Of a stretch of 64,000 bases of DNA, positions 43,201-52,558 are shown piece after piece. The stretch comes from Calothrix sp. PCC 7103. GTDB taxonomy: Bacteria > Cyanobacteriota > Cyanobacteriia > Cyanobacteriales > Nostocaceae. The stretch is taken from assembly GCF_000331305.1 (NCBI RefSeq), contig NZ_KB217478.1, positions 2,153,679 to 2,217,678 of the forward strand, written 5' to 3'. Below the pieces are notes generated by a model. That model saw only the letters and a list, made by a program, of their open reading frames with translations. It was not told the DNA's origin and did no database searches. A program made the position numbers and the translations under genes. Every line of letters starts with the position of its first letter. Positions within the stretch are counted from its first letter, which is position 1.

Positions 43201-43632
43201 AAAGCTAACGCAATTCTCAAGCCAATAGACGAAGCTGCGGATGTAATTTTAAAAATCGATAAAGCTATAGCTAACGATGCTGAAAGTTTAACAGATGTAG
43301 TTGCCGCACGTTTAGCAAAATTGATGAATAACGTTCGTCGCAGAGCAGCAGAAGGAAAACCAACTTTAACTATAGTAGATGGCAAGTGGAAACCAGCACT
43401 AACTTCAGAAGAAGAACGACAAGCAGTGTATGAATTTGCTAAATACTTCGTCAAAGAAATATTTGAGGAAAACTTTAAATGCGACCGTGCGCGTTTAGCT
43501 GGTACACAGCTTAACCTTATTCGTGACACATGCGAATATCTTTATCGTTTAGCAGAAGATGAAGAACGTAAAAACCGCAGTCAAGAAGAACCAGATGAAA
43601 TAGCAGAAATCGAAGTTGTCGATGCTGCTTAG
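40273..43632 (+). CDS. cas10d: Type I-D large subunit Cas10d (Csc3)
   Basis: A 1119-aa effector subunit. An HD-nuclease motif is seen at LLHDYEKF (near 160), and the protein ends with a charged helical region (RAEGK-, EEERQAVYEFAKYFVKEIFE). Length and gene order (after cas3, before csc2) match Cas10d. The N-terminus is unusually acidic (DDDLPEEVADFDGDDDNDD). The start is GTG at 40273 after AAGGAAG. The HD here supplies the target-cleaving activity missing from Cas3. Confidence 0.9.
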   Translation: MNIELASELENTFDDDLPEEVADFDGDDDNDDSEAPVKRVLLIIRLFKEAIKKAQGNQHDKIIEKFAEFVLPNLIQQLAGATAKGGKFFEVTIEKINAKRATEGKKPVRRDNAGDQSVLAHLLNGFLPTYRILKRLLQDDLETTPVRRSCEELQICIFIVCYLLHDYEKFPDYLEWLIANDKDNQFKDRDWELEPLKKEDAPNLGRDYVTKKILDFGLQHLLDNDWGLLIDDIIFISSNSGVKNDSDLGLVTRGLKLLEDERLDDRIRQNLIDLVSLADCFASIIKHPRDIENGRLPLLLGRLSNHQLKFTYHSLSENRGVLTNILNNVLIEAHPEEFYTPLLYLPDGVVYLATSNAPAVETKDISEKVVSKIKSLCAEKLRQRQTGFNRDGKGLKFAEYYWLFFDVVGLMEVSVDAACRLLPDSKTASSGKRSDSLKNYQAQGELPASLNLELKNEIRADRLAEFGDIICRGIWDDWCERVAQSQKQLPKAQRKNLPNLDLTEKLAEFLGLAAEIPAIKQIQSLKKTGGVPLDWYYLASVYFSNHPGKDFTQVLEVMKAMVNHAASLIQPILLEFQDIPDGWNDLRTYVNRVITLPTGAVVAPETEPFILELQRYNSAKVTGRGRENVCAMSSSSYTVTEQMESATLFAPQVYSNRQILFNVQAAKRQICAIWSIEIMLRQILMNQTNAVGGDFESRKYRYLYLYPAYFFTPETNKFLQLVYNQFARTRFDAELRKHFITENQVADLSIQNYQRVDSLLIKEDLQPDDDRTFKISFPEKETLTFFFLGLPPGREPTDTESWVAPAWLAFSLPLIMDIKVVASESPVPPFLSGADFEETVLLDGTHQAIRSLIKKDNYRLDSILPYSSHKHEFSPLNALTAAYAIHLEANRKKDGDPDWGKLADFARDIETNPLYVFHYLNKWLRKQDKIESVPTVKIRLYESLYYYFEPTGERMNQLRKLTELYRRFYRAKSSYAKANAILKPIDEAADVILKIDKAIANDAESLTDVVAARLAKLMNNVRRRAAEGKPTLTIVDGKWKPALTSEEERQAVYEFAKYFVKEIFEENFKCDRARLAGTQLNLIRDTCEYLYRLAEDEERKNRSQEEPDEIAEIEVVDAA

Positions 43633-43678
43633 GAACTCAATATCAACCAATTTTCACATATACAGGAGTCATACCACA

Positions 43679-44704
43679 ATGCAATTTCTCAAAACAGTAG
43701 ATGCTAAATTCTTCCACGCTGAAATCCCTGCAAAACCAATGGGTAAATATGCTCACTTTATTACCATCCGCATAACAGAATCTTACCCATTATTCCAAAC
43801 CGACGGTGAACTAAATAAAGCTAAAGTACGTGCTGGTATACAGCATCAAGAACCAATTAGTCGCTTGGCAATGTTCAAACGCAAACAATCTACACCTGAA
43901 CGTTTAACTGGACGTGAACTACTGCGTAACTATCAAATTGGTGAATGGGATAAATGCGACTATAACGTTGAATTTAGCAAAACAACACCCGATTGTATTC
44001 TTTACGGATTTGCTATTGGTGATTCTGGTTCCGAGAAATCTAAAGTAGTTGTCGATACGGCTTATTCAATAACTCCTTTTGAAGACTCGCACCTTAATTT
44101 TACCCTGAATGCGCCCTTTGAAAATGGAACGATGAGCCGTAATGGAGAAGTTACAAGTAGAATCAACAGCCAAGACCATATTCTACCTCAAACATTCTTT
44201 CCTAGCATCGTCACATTAAAAGACCCAACAGAAGCAGGTTTTCTCTATGTATTTAATAATATCCTGAGAACTCGTCACTACGGCGCCCAAACTACAAGAA
44301 CTGGACGTGTTAGAAATGAATTAATTGGGGTTATTTTCGCAGACGGTGAAACTGTTAGTAACCTGCGTTGGACACAAAAAATATACGACTTACTAAGCTT
44401 TGACGGCAAAATTAATCCACCTGACCCATTGAACGAAGACGATGTAAAAGATGCTGCAACCAAAGCTATTGCAGAACTAATGACGCAAGAGTTTATTTCT
44501 CATACCGATTTTATTGCAGATGCATTTCAACCGCTATTAACAGAAGTTAAATCTATTACCAGCGATGAAACCAAATTAAAAGAAATGCTCACGCTTGCCA
44601 ATACTGAATCTAGTGCTTATGCTGAGAAATACGTATCAAAAAAATCAGCAGACAAAGACAAGAAAGATAAAAAGCCTAAAAAAGCTTCAGCAGCAACGGA
44701 GTAA
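43679..44704 (+). CDS. csc2: Type I-D backbone subunit Csc2 (Cas7d)
   Basis: The start is ATG 43679 (MQFLKTVDAKFFHAEIPAKP) after CAGGAG; upstream codons of the longer frame overlap cas10d. The 341-aa product matches Csc2 (DHILPQTFFPSIVTLKDPTEAGFLY, RHYGAQTTRTGRVRNELIGV), the Cas7-type protein that coats crRNA. The C-terminal tail is Lys-rich (KKSADKDKKDKKPKKA). csc1 follows after 5 bp. Confidence 0.92.
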   Translation: MQFLKTVDAKFFHAEIPAKPMGKYAHFITIRITESYPLFQTDGELNKAKVRAGIQHQEPISRLAMFKRKQSTPERLTGRELLRNYQIGEWDKCDYNVEFSKTTPDCILYGFAIGDSGSEKSKVVVDTAYSITPFEDSHLNFTLNAPFENGTMSRNGEVTSRINSQDHILPQTFFPSIVTLKDPTEAGFLYVFNNILRTRHYGAQTTRTGRVRNELIGVIFADGETVSNLRWTQKIYDLLSFDGKINPPDPLNEDDVKDAATKAIAELMTQEFISHTDFIADAFQPLLTEVKSITSDETKLKEMLTLANTESSAYAEKYVSKKSADKDKKDKKPKKASAATE

Positions 44705-44709
44705 AAGCA

Positions 44710-45459
44710 ATGGTGTTTATTTATCACTGCCAGCTTGAGTTACATGATAGCTTATATTTTGCAACTCGTGAAATCGGGCGCCTTTACGAAACCGAACCTG
44801 TGATTCACAATTACGCTTTGTGTTATGCTTTGAACTTTGTTGACAGCGAGGTTTATTCAACTACCGTTGCAGAAGAATATGGGTATCGTTACTTTTGTTC
44901 TGAACAAGTCCCATTGTACGACACACATTTAACCCCACTGAACCAGCAAGATATTTACGTAACTCCCGCGCGCGTGATTAATTATACTTCTATTTTAAAT
45001 ACTTGGAAGTATGCAAATAATAACTATCATGTGGAAATGGAGAAGACTCAAAAGAATATTCCTAGTTTTGGTAGAACAAAAGAGATTGCCGCAGAAAGTA
45101 AATTTGAATTTTTTGTTATTTCTAAACAATCTCTGACAGAAAAACCAAAAAAATTACCAAAATGGATTCGTTTGGGTAAATGGATGAGTAAAGCAGAGCT
45201 AACGGTTGAAGAGTTACCATCACCCAAAACTGCGGAAGGTGTTTTTACTTGTACTCATCCATTAAATCCTTTAGATGTTATGTTCACAAATCAAGTCATG
45301 AGTTACGACGTTGTGAATATGCCACCTGTTAGTTTAATTCAAAATGTGCAAATGCGCGGTAGTTATTATCGGTTTGAAGCTCAGAAAGGTGAAAAAATTT
45401 CAAACTGGCTAAAACAATTAAACATTCCCGTACACATGGAATACCGCTTCCAAGGTTAA
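44710..45459 (+). CDS. csc1: Type I-D subunit Csc1 (Cas5d-like)
   Basis: A 249-aa Csc1 protein (HCQLELHDSLYFATREIGRLYETEPVIHN at the N-terminus, NTWKYANNNYHVEMEKTQKN, KWIRLGKWMSKAEL), the Cas5-type subunit capping the 5' handle of crRNA. It is tightly packed behind csc2. No anomaly seen. Confidence 0.92.
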   Translation: MVFIYHCQLELHDSLYFATREIGRLYETEPVIHNYALCYALNFVDSEVYSTTVAEEYGYRYFCSEQVPLYDTHLTPLNQQDIYVTPARVINYTSILNTWKYANNNYHVEMEKTQKNIPSFGRTKEIAAESKFEFFVISKQSLTEKPKKLPKWIRLGKWMSKAELTVEELPSPKTAEGVFTCTHPLNPLDVMFTNQVMSYDVVNMPPVSLIQNVQMRGSYYRFEAQKGEKISNWLKQLNIPVHMEYRFQG

Positions 45460-45558
45460 TTGTACTTAATTTTGGTAATCAATTGTAGGTTGGCTTTGCT
45501 TTGCCAACCCAACATTTGTATAATTAACCACTGTAATGTTAGTACGAACAAATACAAA

Positions 45559-46377
45559 ATGCCTTACAGCTTAGTTCTCAACCTACTTCCTCAGTCACCT
45601 ATCTATCCCAATTTCCTAACTGGCAGACACTATCATGCATTATTCCTCAACCTAATTAGTTCTGTCGATAAAAGCTTAGGAGATTATTTACACGAGTCAA
45701 ACGCAGAAAAAGCTTTTACTATATCTCCTTTACAAGTTCGTCAGCACAAACAACACAATAACTATATACTCCAATCATCGCAGCAAAAACCCATTCCCCC
45801 AAATACTGCATGTTGGTGGCGCCTGTCTCTACTCGATGATACGCTGTTTGGTAAGCTCACACCTTTGTGGTTAAACCTTAACCCAGAACATCCTTGGCAT
45901 TTAGGTTCAGCGAATTTATTTATTACTAGTGTTCTTGGTACATCGCAACCAATGCAACCGTGGGCAAATGTTTGTACTTATGAACAACTGTACGAACAAG
46001 CTAGCGAAATAAACCGCACGATTAACTTCTGTTTTGCAACACCTGTAGCTTTTCGTCAGGGAAAATACGATAACGTTCTCCCTGTTAAAGAGTCTGTTTT
46101 TAATAGCTTACTCACACGTTGGAATAAATATAGTGGAATAGAAATTGCTGATATTCCAATGGAGTCAATTTATCCCAGCTTTTTAAAAATTAATACCGAA
46201 ATTGTCAATAACTATGATAGCAAATTTATTGGTTGTATCGGTGAAATTAGCTATCGGCTTCTTGGAGATATTGAAGCAGCAAAAATTAAACAAATTAATG
46301 CTCTCGCTGATTTTGCATTATACGCCGGAGTCGGGAGAAAAACAACAATGGGCATGGGTATGACGAGAAGAATGTAG
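45559..46377 (+). CDS. cas6: CRISPR RNA endonuclease Cas6 (copy 1, I-D operon)
   Basis: The start is ATG 45559 (MPYSLVLNLLPQSPIYPNFL). The frame is open from 45460, but that region holds a dispersed GTAGGTTGGC-GCCAACCCAAC hairpin. The 272-aa protein has the Cas6 C-terminal glycine-rich loop GVGRKTTMGMGM and the YPNFLTGRHYHALFL N-terminal segment with candidate catalytic His residues. It cleaves pre-crRNA of arrays 1 and 2. A paralogue lies at 52559-53386. Confidence 0.9.
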   Translation: MPYSLVLNLLPQSPIYPNFLTGRHYHALFLNLISSVDKSLGDYLHESNAEKAFTISPLQVRQHKQHNNYILQSSQQKPIPPNTACWWRLSLLDDTLFGKLTPLWLNLNPEHPWHLGSANLFITSVLGTSQPMQPWANVCTYEQLYEQASEINRTINFCFATPVAFRQGKYDNVLPVKESVFNSLLTRWNKYSGIEIADIPMESIYPSFLKINTEIVNNYDSKFIGCIGEISYRLLGDIEAAKIKQINALADFALYAGVGRKTTMGMGMTRRM

Positions 46378-46422
46378 AGACGTGACATGTCGCGTCTATT
46401 ATTAAATTAGGAGTTAGGAGTT

Positions 46423-47010
46423 ATGGATGAATATATTCCAATAGCAGCATTGAATCAATATACATATTGTCCACATCGTAGCTGGCGGATGTTTTGTGCG
46501 GGTGAGTTTGTCGATAATCATTATACAATTGAAGGTACATCTTTACATGAGCGCGCGCATACAATTAGCGAAGAATTTCGTGATGAAATCCGGCAAATTA
46601 GAGCGATATGGTTGAAATCAGAGAAATATAAATTAATTGGCAAATCAGATTTAATTGAACTTCAAAATGGAGAATGGTATCCTGTTGAATATAAACGTGG
46701 GCGCCGGGGTGAATGGGACAACGATGAACTACAAGTGTGCGCGCAAGCATTATGTTTAGAGGAAATGACAGGGAAAACCATTAATACTGGTTATGTTTAC
46801 TATGCTCATTCTCATCAGCGTCAGCTAGTAGAAATAACTCCAGAATTACGTCAAACTGTTGCCGATACTATTGATGCAATACAAACGCTAATGTTTACAG
46901 GCGCCATGCCAAAAGCAGTTAAAACAAAAAAATGTGATGGATGCAGTTTATTTTCTCAGTGTTTACCACAAGCAGGTGAGAAAGTAGAAAGATATCGCGA
47001 AGAATTTTAA
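46423..47010 (+). CDS. cas4: CRISPR-associated exonuclease Cas4
   Basis: A 195-aa RecB-like nuclease. The N-terminal cysteine is in YTYCPHRSWR, the catalytic PD-(D/E)XK residues are in LIGKSDLIE and YPVEYKRG, and the C-terminal Fe-S cysteines are in KKCDGCSLFSQC. Cas4 trims prespacers and selects PAMs during adaptation. It is followed by cas1 and cas2. GGAGTTAGGAGTT precedes the ATG. Confidence 0.93.
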   Translation: MDEYIPIAALNQYTYCPHRSWRMFCAGEFVDNHYTIEGTSLHERAHTISEEFRDEIRQIRAIWLKSEKYKLIGKSDLIELQNGEWYPVEYKRGRRGEWDNDELQVCAQALCLEEMTGKTINTGYVYYAHSHQRQLVEITPELRQTVADTIDAIQTLMFTGAMPKAVKTKKCDGCSLFSQCLPQAGEKVERYREEF

Positions 47011-47022
47011 ATAAAGGTAATT

Positions 47023-48024
47023 ATGGGAACACTATACATCACTCAAGAAGACTCATTTATAGGTAAAATTGACGAACGTCTCACAGTCAAATTTGACAAG
47101 AAAATACTGCAAGACATACCCTTAATTAAAATCGATGGTATTGTCATTTTAGGACGTGCAACTATTTCACCTGCCACTGTATCAGAACTTCTCGAACGAA
47201 ATATCCCCTTAACATTTTTAACAGAATACGGTCGTTATTTAGGACGTTTAGAACCAGAAGTTACCAAAAACATCTTCGTTCGTAAAGCGCAATGGGCAGC
47301 AGCAGGAGAGTCACCGCAAGCTATTCATATAGTAAAAGGGTTTGTGCGTGGCAAGCTCAAAAACTACCGTAACGTTATGTTTCGGCGCCAGCGTGAGGCA
47401 AACTTAGATTTATCTAAGAGCATTGAACGTATAGAGCAAGTAATAACATCAATAGATACAACGCATAACATTAATTCTTTACGAGGATTAGAAGGTGCTG
47501 GTAGTGCAGTATACTTCGGCTGTCTTAATCAAATGATTCGCAACGTAGAATTTCAATTTGACTACCGTAACAGACGACCACCAAAAGACCCCGTTAATTC
47601 TTTGCTTAGTTTTGGATATTCTTTACTACGTCACGATATTCAAGGCGCCGTTAATATAGCAGGTTTTGACCCATACTTAGGATATTTACACTTTGAACGT
47701 TACGGTAGAGCATCATTAGCATTTGACTTAATGGAAGAATTTCGTCCTTTAATAGTCGATGCACTAGTATTAAGCACCATCAATAAATCTTTATTAACAC
47801 CCAGCGACTTTTTCACAGAACCATTAAGTGGCGCCGTGTATATGACTCCCGAAGGGAGAAAAGCATATTTAAAACTATACACACAAAAAAAACAATCAGA
47901 ATTTAAACATCCAGTCATGGGACGTAAATGTACCTACCAAGAAGCATTTGAAATACAAGCGCGGTTACTAGCAAAATACCTCATGGGAGAAATAGAGAAA
48001 TATCCACCACTGATTTTAAAATAA
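47023..48024 (+). CDS. cas1: CRISPR integrase Cas1
   Basis: A 333-aa integrase subunit. Metal ligands are recognisable at RGLEGAGSAVYF (Glu), YLHFERYGRASLAFDLME (His, Asp), and the GYLH and DLMEEFRP blocks. It inserts new spacers at the leader end together with Cas2. It sits between cas4 and cas2 and is intact, so adaptation should be functional. Confidence 0.95.
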   Translation: MGTLYITQEDSFIGKIDERLTVKFDKKILQDIPLIKIDGIVILGRATISPATVSELLERNIPLTFLTEYGRYLGRLEPEVTKNIFVRKAQWAAAGESPQAIHIVKGFVRGKLKNYRNVMFRRQREANLDLSKSIERIEQVITSIDTTHNINSLRGLEGAGSAVYFGCLNQMIRNVEFQFDYRNRRPPKDPVNSLLSFGYSLLRHDIQGAVNIAGFDPYLGYLHFERYGRASLAFDLMEEFRPLIVDALVLSTINKSLLTPSDFFTEPLSGAVYMTPEGRKAYLKLYTQKKQSEFKHPVMGRKCTYQEAFEIQARLLAKYLMGEIEKYPPLILK

Positions 48025-48034
48025 CCACTTAAAA

Positions 48035-48319
48035 ATGAAACTCACCAAAAACGTAGTTATTTCATACGACATTTCCGAAGATAACCGTCGCACCAAAATC
48101 CATAAAATTCTCAAATCATACGGACAGTGGGTACAATACAGCGTCTTCGAGTGTCAGCTTACCGATACTCAGTATGCCAAACTGCGTGCGCGGTTAAGCA
48201 AACTAATAAAACCAGACACCGACAGCATTCGCTTCTACTTCTTATGTGCCTGCTGTTTCGGTAAAATAGAACGTATTGGTGGTGAACCAGTCCGCGACGA
48301 CTCAATTTTCTTTGCTTAA
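48035..48319 (+). CDS. cas2: CRISPR adaptation protein Cas2
   Basis: A 94-aa ferredoxin-fold protein: VVISYDISEDNRRTKIHKIL with the conserved Asp, then GQWVQYSVFECQLTDTQY, and SIRFYFLCACC. It forms the Cas1-Cas2 integrase. Last gene of the operon, 10 bp after cas1, followed by repeats and the leader of array 2. Confidence 0.95.
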   Translation: MKLTKNVVISYDISEDNRRTKIHKILKSYGQWVQYSVFECQLTDTQYAKLRARLSKLIKPDTDSIRFYFLCACCFGKIERIGGEPVRDDSIFFA

Positions 48320-48513
48320 CAGGTGCCTCACATCCTGCAAACTTGTAAGATATAGACTTTTGTCATGCTGAGTAACAAATGTCATGCTGAGGAACGTAAA
48401 CGGAGTTTTCCCGCAGGTAGCATCTTATAGATTGGCGACTGTTTAAAAGTAAAGTTTTAACTCAATTGCAGTACATATATAATTATCGATAGGGATATGG
48501 TAAAACCATATCC
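48320..48513. other. Repeat-rich gap between cas2 and leader 2
   Basis: Contains two TGTCATGCTGAG units (near 48362 and 48381), a dispersed family also present near 56496, and GGTGCCTCACATCCTGCA resembling the repeat at 24850. No gene seen. Confidence 0.5.
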
Positions 48514-48774
48514 CTATCTACGTATTTTGGCTCCTGTACTTGGTATCATGCGCGGAGGGGTAGGTGTGGAAAAAGAGGTGTTAACAAAAATGGCTGTATT
48601 CAAGTCCCCACAAGCGTTTGAAGAATTAGCGAAACAAAACCACCCGCGCACCTTACACAGCAAGCGTTTCAGGGATTTTGACCTTGCACAACCACCATTT
48701 CTCATGCTACAATTGACCCATCCGCGCAACCGAACCATGAAAACTAAATATATCAAGGCTTTCAGGCGCCCGCT
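48514..48774 (+). promoter_or_regulatory. Leader of CRISPR array 2
   Basis: A near-copy of leader 1 (34916-35171), with identical 3' segments GATTTTGACCTTGCACAACC and ATCAAGGCTTTCAGG before the first repeat. The two leaders show that the arrays derive from a duplication and are both oriented for addition at the left. Confidence 0.82.
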
Positions 48775-51129
48775 ATTACAATTTCTCTTACTCCCTAATA
48801 GGGATTGAAACTTGACCCTTTTCTGAAGCAGCCGCTTGCTCTTTGTAATTACAATTTCTCTTACTCCCTAATAGGGATTGAAACTAATGCTTTAAAGGAG
48901 AACAACGAACGTGAAAATAATTACAATTTCTCTTACTCCCTAATAGGGATTGAAACTTAGTAACTTCCCGCTCAACCTTCCAGCCGAGAAATTACAATTT
49001 CTCTTACTCCCTAATAGGGATTGAAACAACAATTCAAACCAGCAAGCTACGCTTGTATTTGATTACAATTTCTCTTACTCCCTAATAGGGATTGAAACCC
49101 TGTTCTGTTCCACATTTAATTTTGTCAAGCTGGGGTTGTAATTACAATTTCTCTTACTCCCTAATAGGGATTGAAACGGCGCCTTTCTTGCTCAAATAGG
49201 GCAATATAAATTATTACAATTTCTCTTACTCCCTAATAGGGATTGAAACTTCAAATTCAAATTGCGCGCGCTCTTTATACAAAATTACAATTACAATTTC
49301 TCTTACTCCCTAATAGGGATTGAAACCTGGAAACGGGATTGAGGCAGAAATCAAAAACGCTGATATTACAATTTCTCTTACTCCCTAATAGGGATTGAAA
49401 CAAGCTGATTTCGATTCCTGCGAATTTGGCTAAAATTACAATTTCTCTTACTCCCTAATAGGGATTGAAACCCCTTCTGGCGTGACGTTCTAACCATTCG
49501 CCACTGCATTACAATTTCTCTTACTCCCTAATAGGGATTGAAACGGCTTTGGTATCTCATCCGGAATAAATACGATTATTACAATTTCTCTTACTCCCTA
49601 ATAGGGATTGAAACTTTAAATAAAGCGGCATACATCGGCTCTTGAGCTTGCATTACAATTTCTCTTACTCCCTAATAGGGATTGAAACGCTTGTGTTCAC
49701 GCTGTCTATTACCAATATTCGATATTACAATTTCTCTTACTCCCTAATAGGGATTGAAACTAATATCTTAGATACTCTATCTTTAATGTTGCCCGGATTA
49801 CAATTTCTCTTACTCCCTAATAGGGATTGAAACTACCTTTTGTACACAATACAGATACTCACCTGCTACATCAAATTACAATTTCTCTTACTCCCTAATA
49901 GGGATTGAAACAACACTAGCTGAATATCTATGTGACTTACTAGGAATTACAATTTCTCTTACTCCCTAATAGGGATTGAAACGTTATCAGCTACCTCTAA
50001 GGGTAAGTCCATAGTTATTACAATTTCTCTTACTCCCTAATAGGGATTGAAACTCATAGCTATGTCAACCCTATTTACAAAATAGTTATTACAATTTCTC
50101 TTACTCCCTAATAGGGATTGAAACGAGATAGAGGCGCCTCTGGAATTAGAGAGGAGGAAATTACAATTTCTCTTACTCCCTAATAGGGATTGAAACGGCT
50201 CAAGTACCGCTACATCAGCTTCCAAAGATAATTACAATTTCTCTTACTCCCTAATAGGGATTGAAACTTTTGAGTCTAACTTCCCTATCACACCTAGAAT
50301 GATTACAATTTCTCTTACTCCCTAATAGGGATTGAAACTAACTATAGCGGTAGCTCCTCACTACTCAATAATTACAATTTCTCTTACTCCCTAATAGGGA
50401 TTGAAACAGCCCAGCTAACTACATCTCCTGAGTCATCTACTACGATTACAATTTCTCTTACTCCCTAATAGGGATTGAAACTCCCTACCTGAGAAATAGC
50501 ATTCTGGGCGCCTTGGGCTAATTACAATTTCTCTTACTCCCTAATAGGGATTGAAACTAATGCCAATGCTATAATCTTCGGCAGCAATAGGATTACAATT
50601 TCTCTTACTCCCTAATAGGGATTGAAACAACTAAAGGGGCTACTTATTAGATAACTTCCTGGTATTACAATTTCTCTTACTCCCTAATAGGGATTGAAAC
50701 GTGAAGTGTATATAGCTGCACTCAAGGTACGCTCATTACAATTTCTCTTACTCCCTAATAGGGATTGAAACCGGGAGCAATTACCATCTACGAACTTCAA
50801 TCAGATTACAATTTCTCTTACTCCCTAATAGGGATTGAAACGCCCCCGATACTGAGGCAACAAACGATAGAAATAATTACAATTTCTCTTACTCCCTAAT
50901 AGGGATTGAAACTTTTTTGACTAAGTATGCTGTGCTACGAGCTGATTATTACAATTTCTCTTACTCCCTAATAGGGATTGAAACTCGCTTCGCTTGTACA
51001 AAAGTATTCGGGGGCTATTTATTACAATTTCTCTTACTCCCTAATAGGGATTGAAACTAGCTTCGATATCTCAGGTGAAGCACTACTTGAAGATTACAAT
51101 TTCTCTTACTCCCTAATAGGGATTGAAAC
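48775..51129 (+). CRISPR. CRISPR array 2: 33 repeats, 32 spacers
   Basis: 37-bp repeats begin ATTACAATTTCTCTTACTCC and end GGGATTGAAAC. I counted 33 starts, from 48775 to 51093, with no internal degeneration seen and spacers of about 33-42 bp. The perfect last repeat suggests a young or well-maintained array. Directly downstream of cas2, it is the main array. Three spacers contain GGCGCC, the genome's own over-represented palindrome (near 49178, 50130, 50508). Confidence 0.98.
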
Positions 51130-51556
51130 GTACACTTTATAAAGTGCATACACATAAGTACTGATTGGGTACTAGTTTGTATATCTAACTTATCATGTTT
51201 CTTGTTACACTTGTACACCCTACCGTATTATCCAGTAGTCTTGTTCACAAATCAAATAGGAATCCTATATATATAATTTCGTATTAATAAAATTAAGACG
51301 AATGTTACAATATAATAACACTGAATTGACTAATGATTTATGAGTTAGCCAATTCCTGAAGAATACAGAAATCTTTTAGTAGAAATTAAACGGCTCTTCC
51401 GTAGGTGTTATGCTGAACTTAAAACTAAAAATCAGAAATTTCCTTTCAAATCAAGGCTTTCAGGCAGTTATAGTCTAGATTGCACACAAAAGGGAGAACG
51501 TTAAGACTAATGGCTACTATCTTTGTCCAGTAAAGGTTTCAAGCTTATTTTTAGAG
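51130..51556. other. Region after array 2 with a leader remnant
   Basis: No gene is clear. ATCAAGGCTTTCAGGC at 51450-51465, preceded by GAACTTAAAACTAAAAATC, matches the 3' end of leaders 1 and 2 but is not followed by a repeat. It may be the trace of a deleted array or a rearranged leader. The 5' end of the nuclease gene at 51557 may be eroded here. Confidence 0.5.
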
Positions 51557-52525
51557 GTGTTTAGCATAACAAGTAAGGAAGAACCAATTAAACAGCGTAT
51601 TCGTTCTGCTCAATATGAAGCATTGAAAGTTGTAAATAAAGAGCTAATTACCCTTTACTGGGATATTGGCAAGATGATTGTTAGGCGCCAGCAGGGTAAT
51701 AGCTGGGGTAAATCAGTCGTTGAGCAATTAGCAAAGGACTTACAAGCTGAGTTTCCTGGGATTAGCGGATTTTCTGCTCGTAATATTTGGAATATGCGTA
51801 TTTTTTACGTAACATACCATCAAAATGAAAAACTGCAACCAATGGTTGCAGAAATTGGTTGGACTCATAATATAGTCATTTTAGAAAAGTGTAAAGATGA
51901 TTTAAAACGAGAATTTTATATTAGAATGACTAAAAAGTTTGGATGGACTAAAAATGTTTTAATTCACCAAATAGAGAACCAAACTTATGAAAAAACTTTA
52001 CTTAACCAAACTAATTTTCAGCAGACTGTTTCAGAAGAAATTCGCAATCAAGCAAAGTTAGCTGTTAAGGATGAGTATATTTTCGATTTTTTAGAGCTAG
52101 GAGACGAGCATAGCGAATCTCAACTAGAAAAAGCTATTTTAGCAAGAGTTGAGCCATTTTTACAGGAAATGGGGGGAATGTTTGCTTTTATGGGTAGTCA
52201 ATATCGGCTTGAGATTGATGATGAAGAATATTTTATTGACATTTTATTATACCATAGGCTCTTGAAATGCTTGGTGGCTGTAGAACTGAAGATTGGTAAG
52301 TTTTTACCTGAGTATGTAGGGAAAATGCAATTTTATTTAGCTGCTTTAGATGACACAGTAAAACAACCAGATGAAAATCCATCGATTGGAATTATTCTTT
52401 GTAAGTCGAAAAATAAACCAATTGGTGTAGCAACTTATCAAATAGTTTCTACTGTCCCGCAAGAACTAAAAAATAAACTTCCTGCTCCAGAACAAGTTTC
52501 TAAGCGATTGGAGGGAATTGAGTAA
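51557..52525 (+). CDS. DUF1016 (YhcG-type) PD-(D/E)XK nuclease
   Basis: A 322-aa protein with the DUF1016 N-terminal domain (IKQRIRSAQYEALKVVNKEL, LYWDIGKMIVRRQQGNSWGK, FSARNIWNMRIFY) and the C-terminal nuclease domain (RLEIDDEEYFIDILLYHRLL, then VAVELKIGKFLPEY with the E-x-K motif). YhcG-like nucleases are common in defence islands and next to restriction systems. The GTG start leaves an N-terminus shorter than usual, so a few residues may have been lost. Confidence 0.85.
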   Translation: MFSITSKEEPIKQRIRSAQYEALKVVNKELITLYWDIGKMIVRRQQGNSWGKSVVEQLAKDLQAEFPGISGFSARNIWNMRIFYVTYHQNEKLQPMVAEIGWTHNIVILEKCKDDLKREFYIRMTKKFGWTKNVLIHQIENQTYEKTLLNQTNFQQTVSEEIRNQAKLAVKDEYIFDFLELGDEHSESQLEKAILARVEPFLQEMGGMFAFMGSQYRLEIDDEEYFIDILLYHRLLKCLVAVELKIGKFLPEYVGKMQFYLAALDDTVKQPDENPSIGIILCKSKNKPIGVATYQIVSTVPQELKNKLPAPEQVSKRLEGIE

Positions 52526-52558
52526 AATTAAATTTAAAGTCTAAAAATTTTAAGCCAA

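Noticed and set aside
49642-49830. Short frames across CRISPR array 2
   Set aside because: They consist of repeats and spacers; the recurring LIGIET reading is just the translated repeat.
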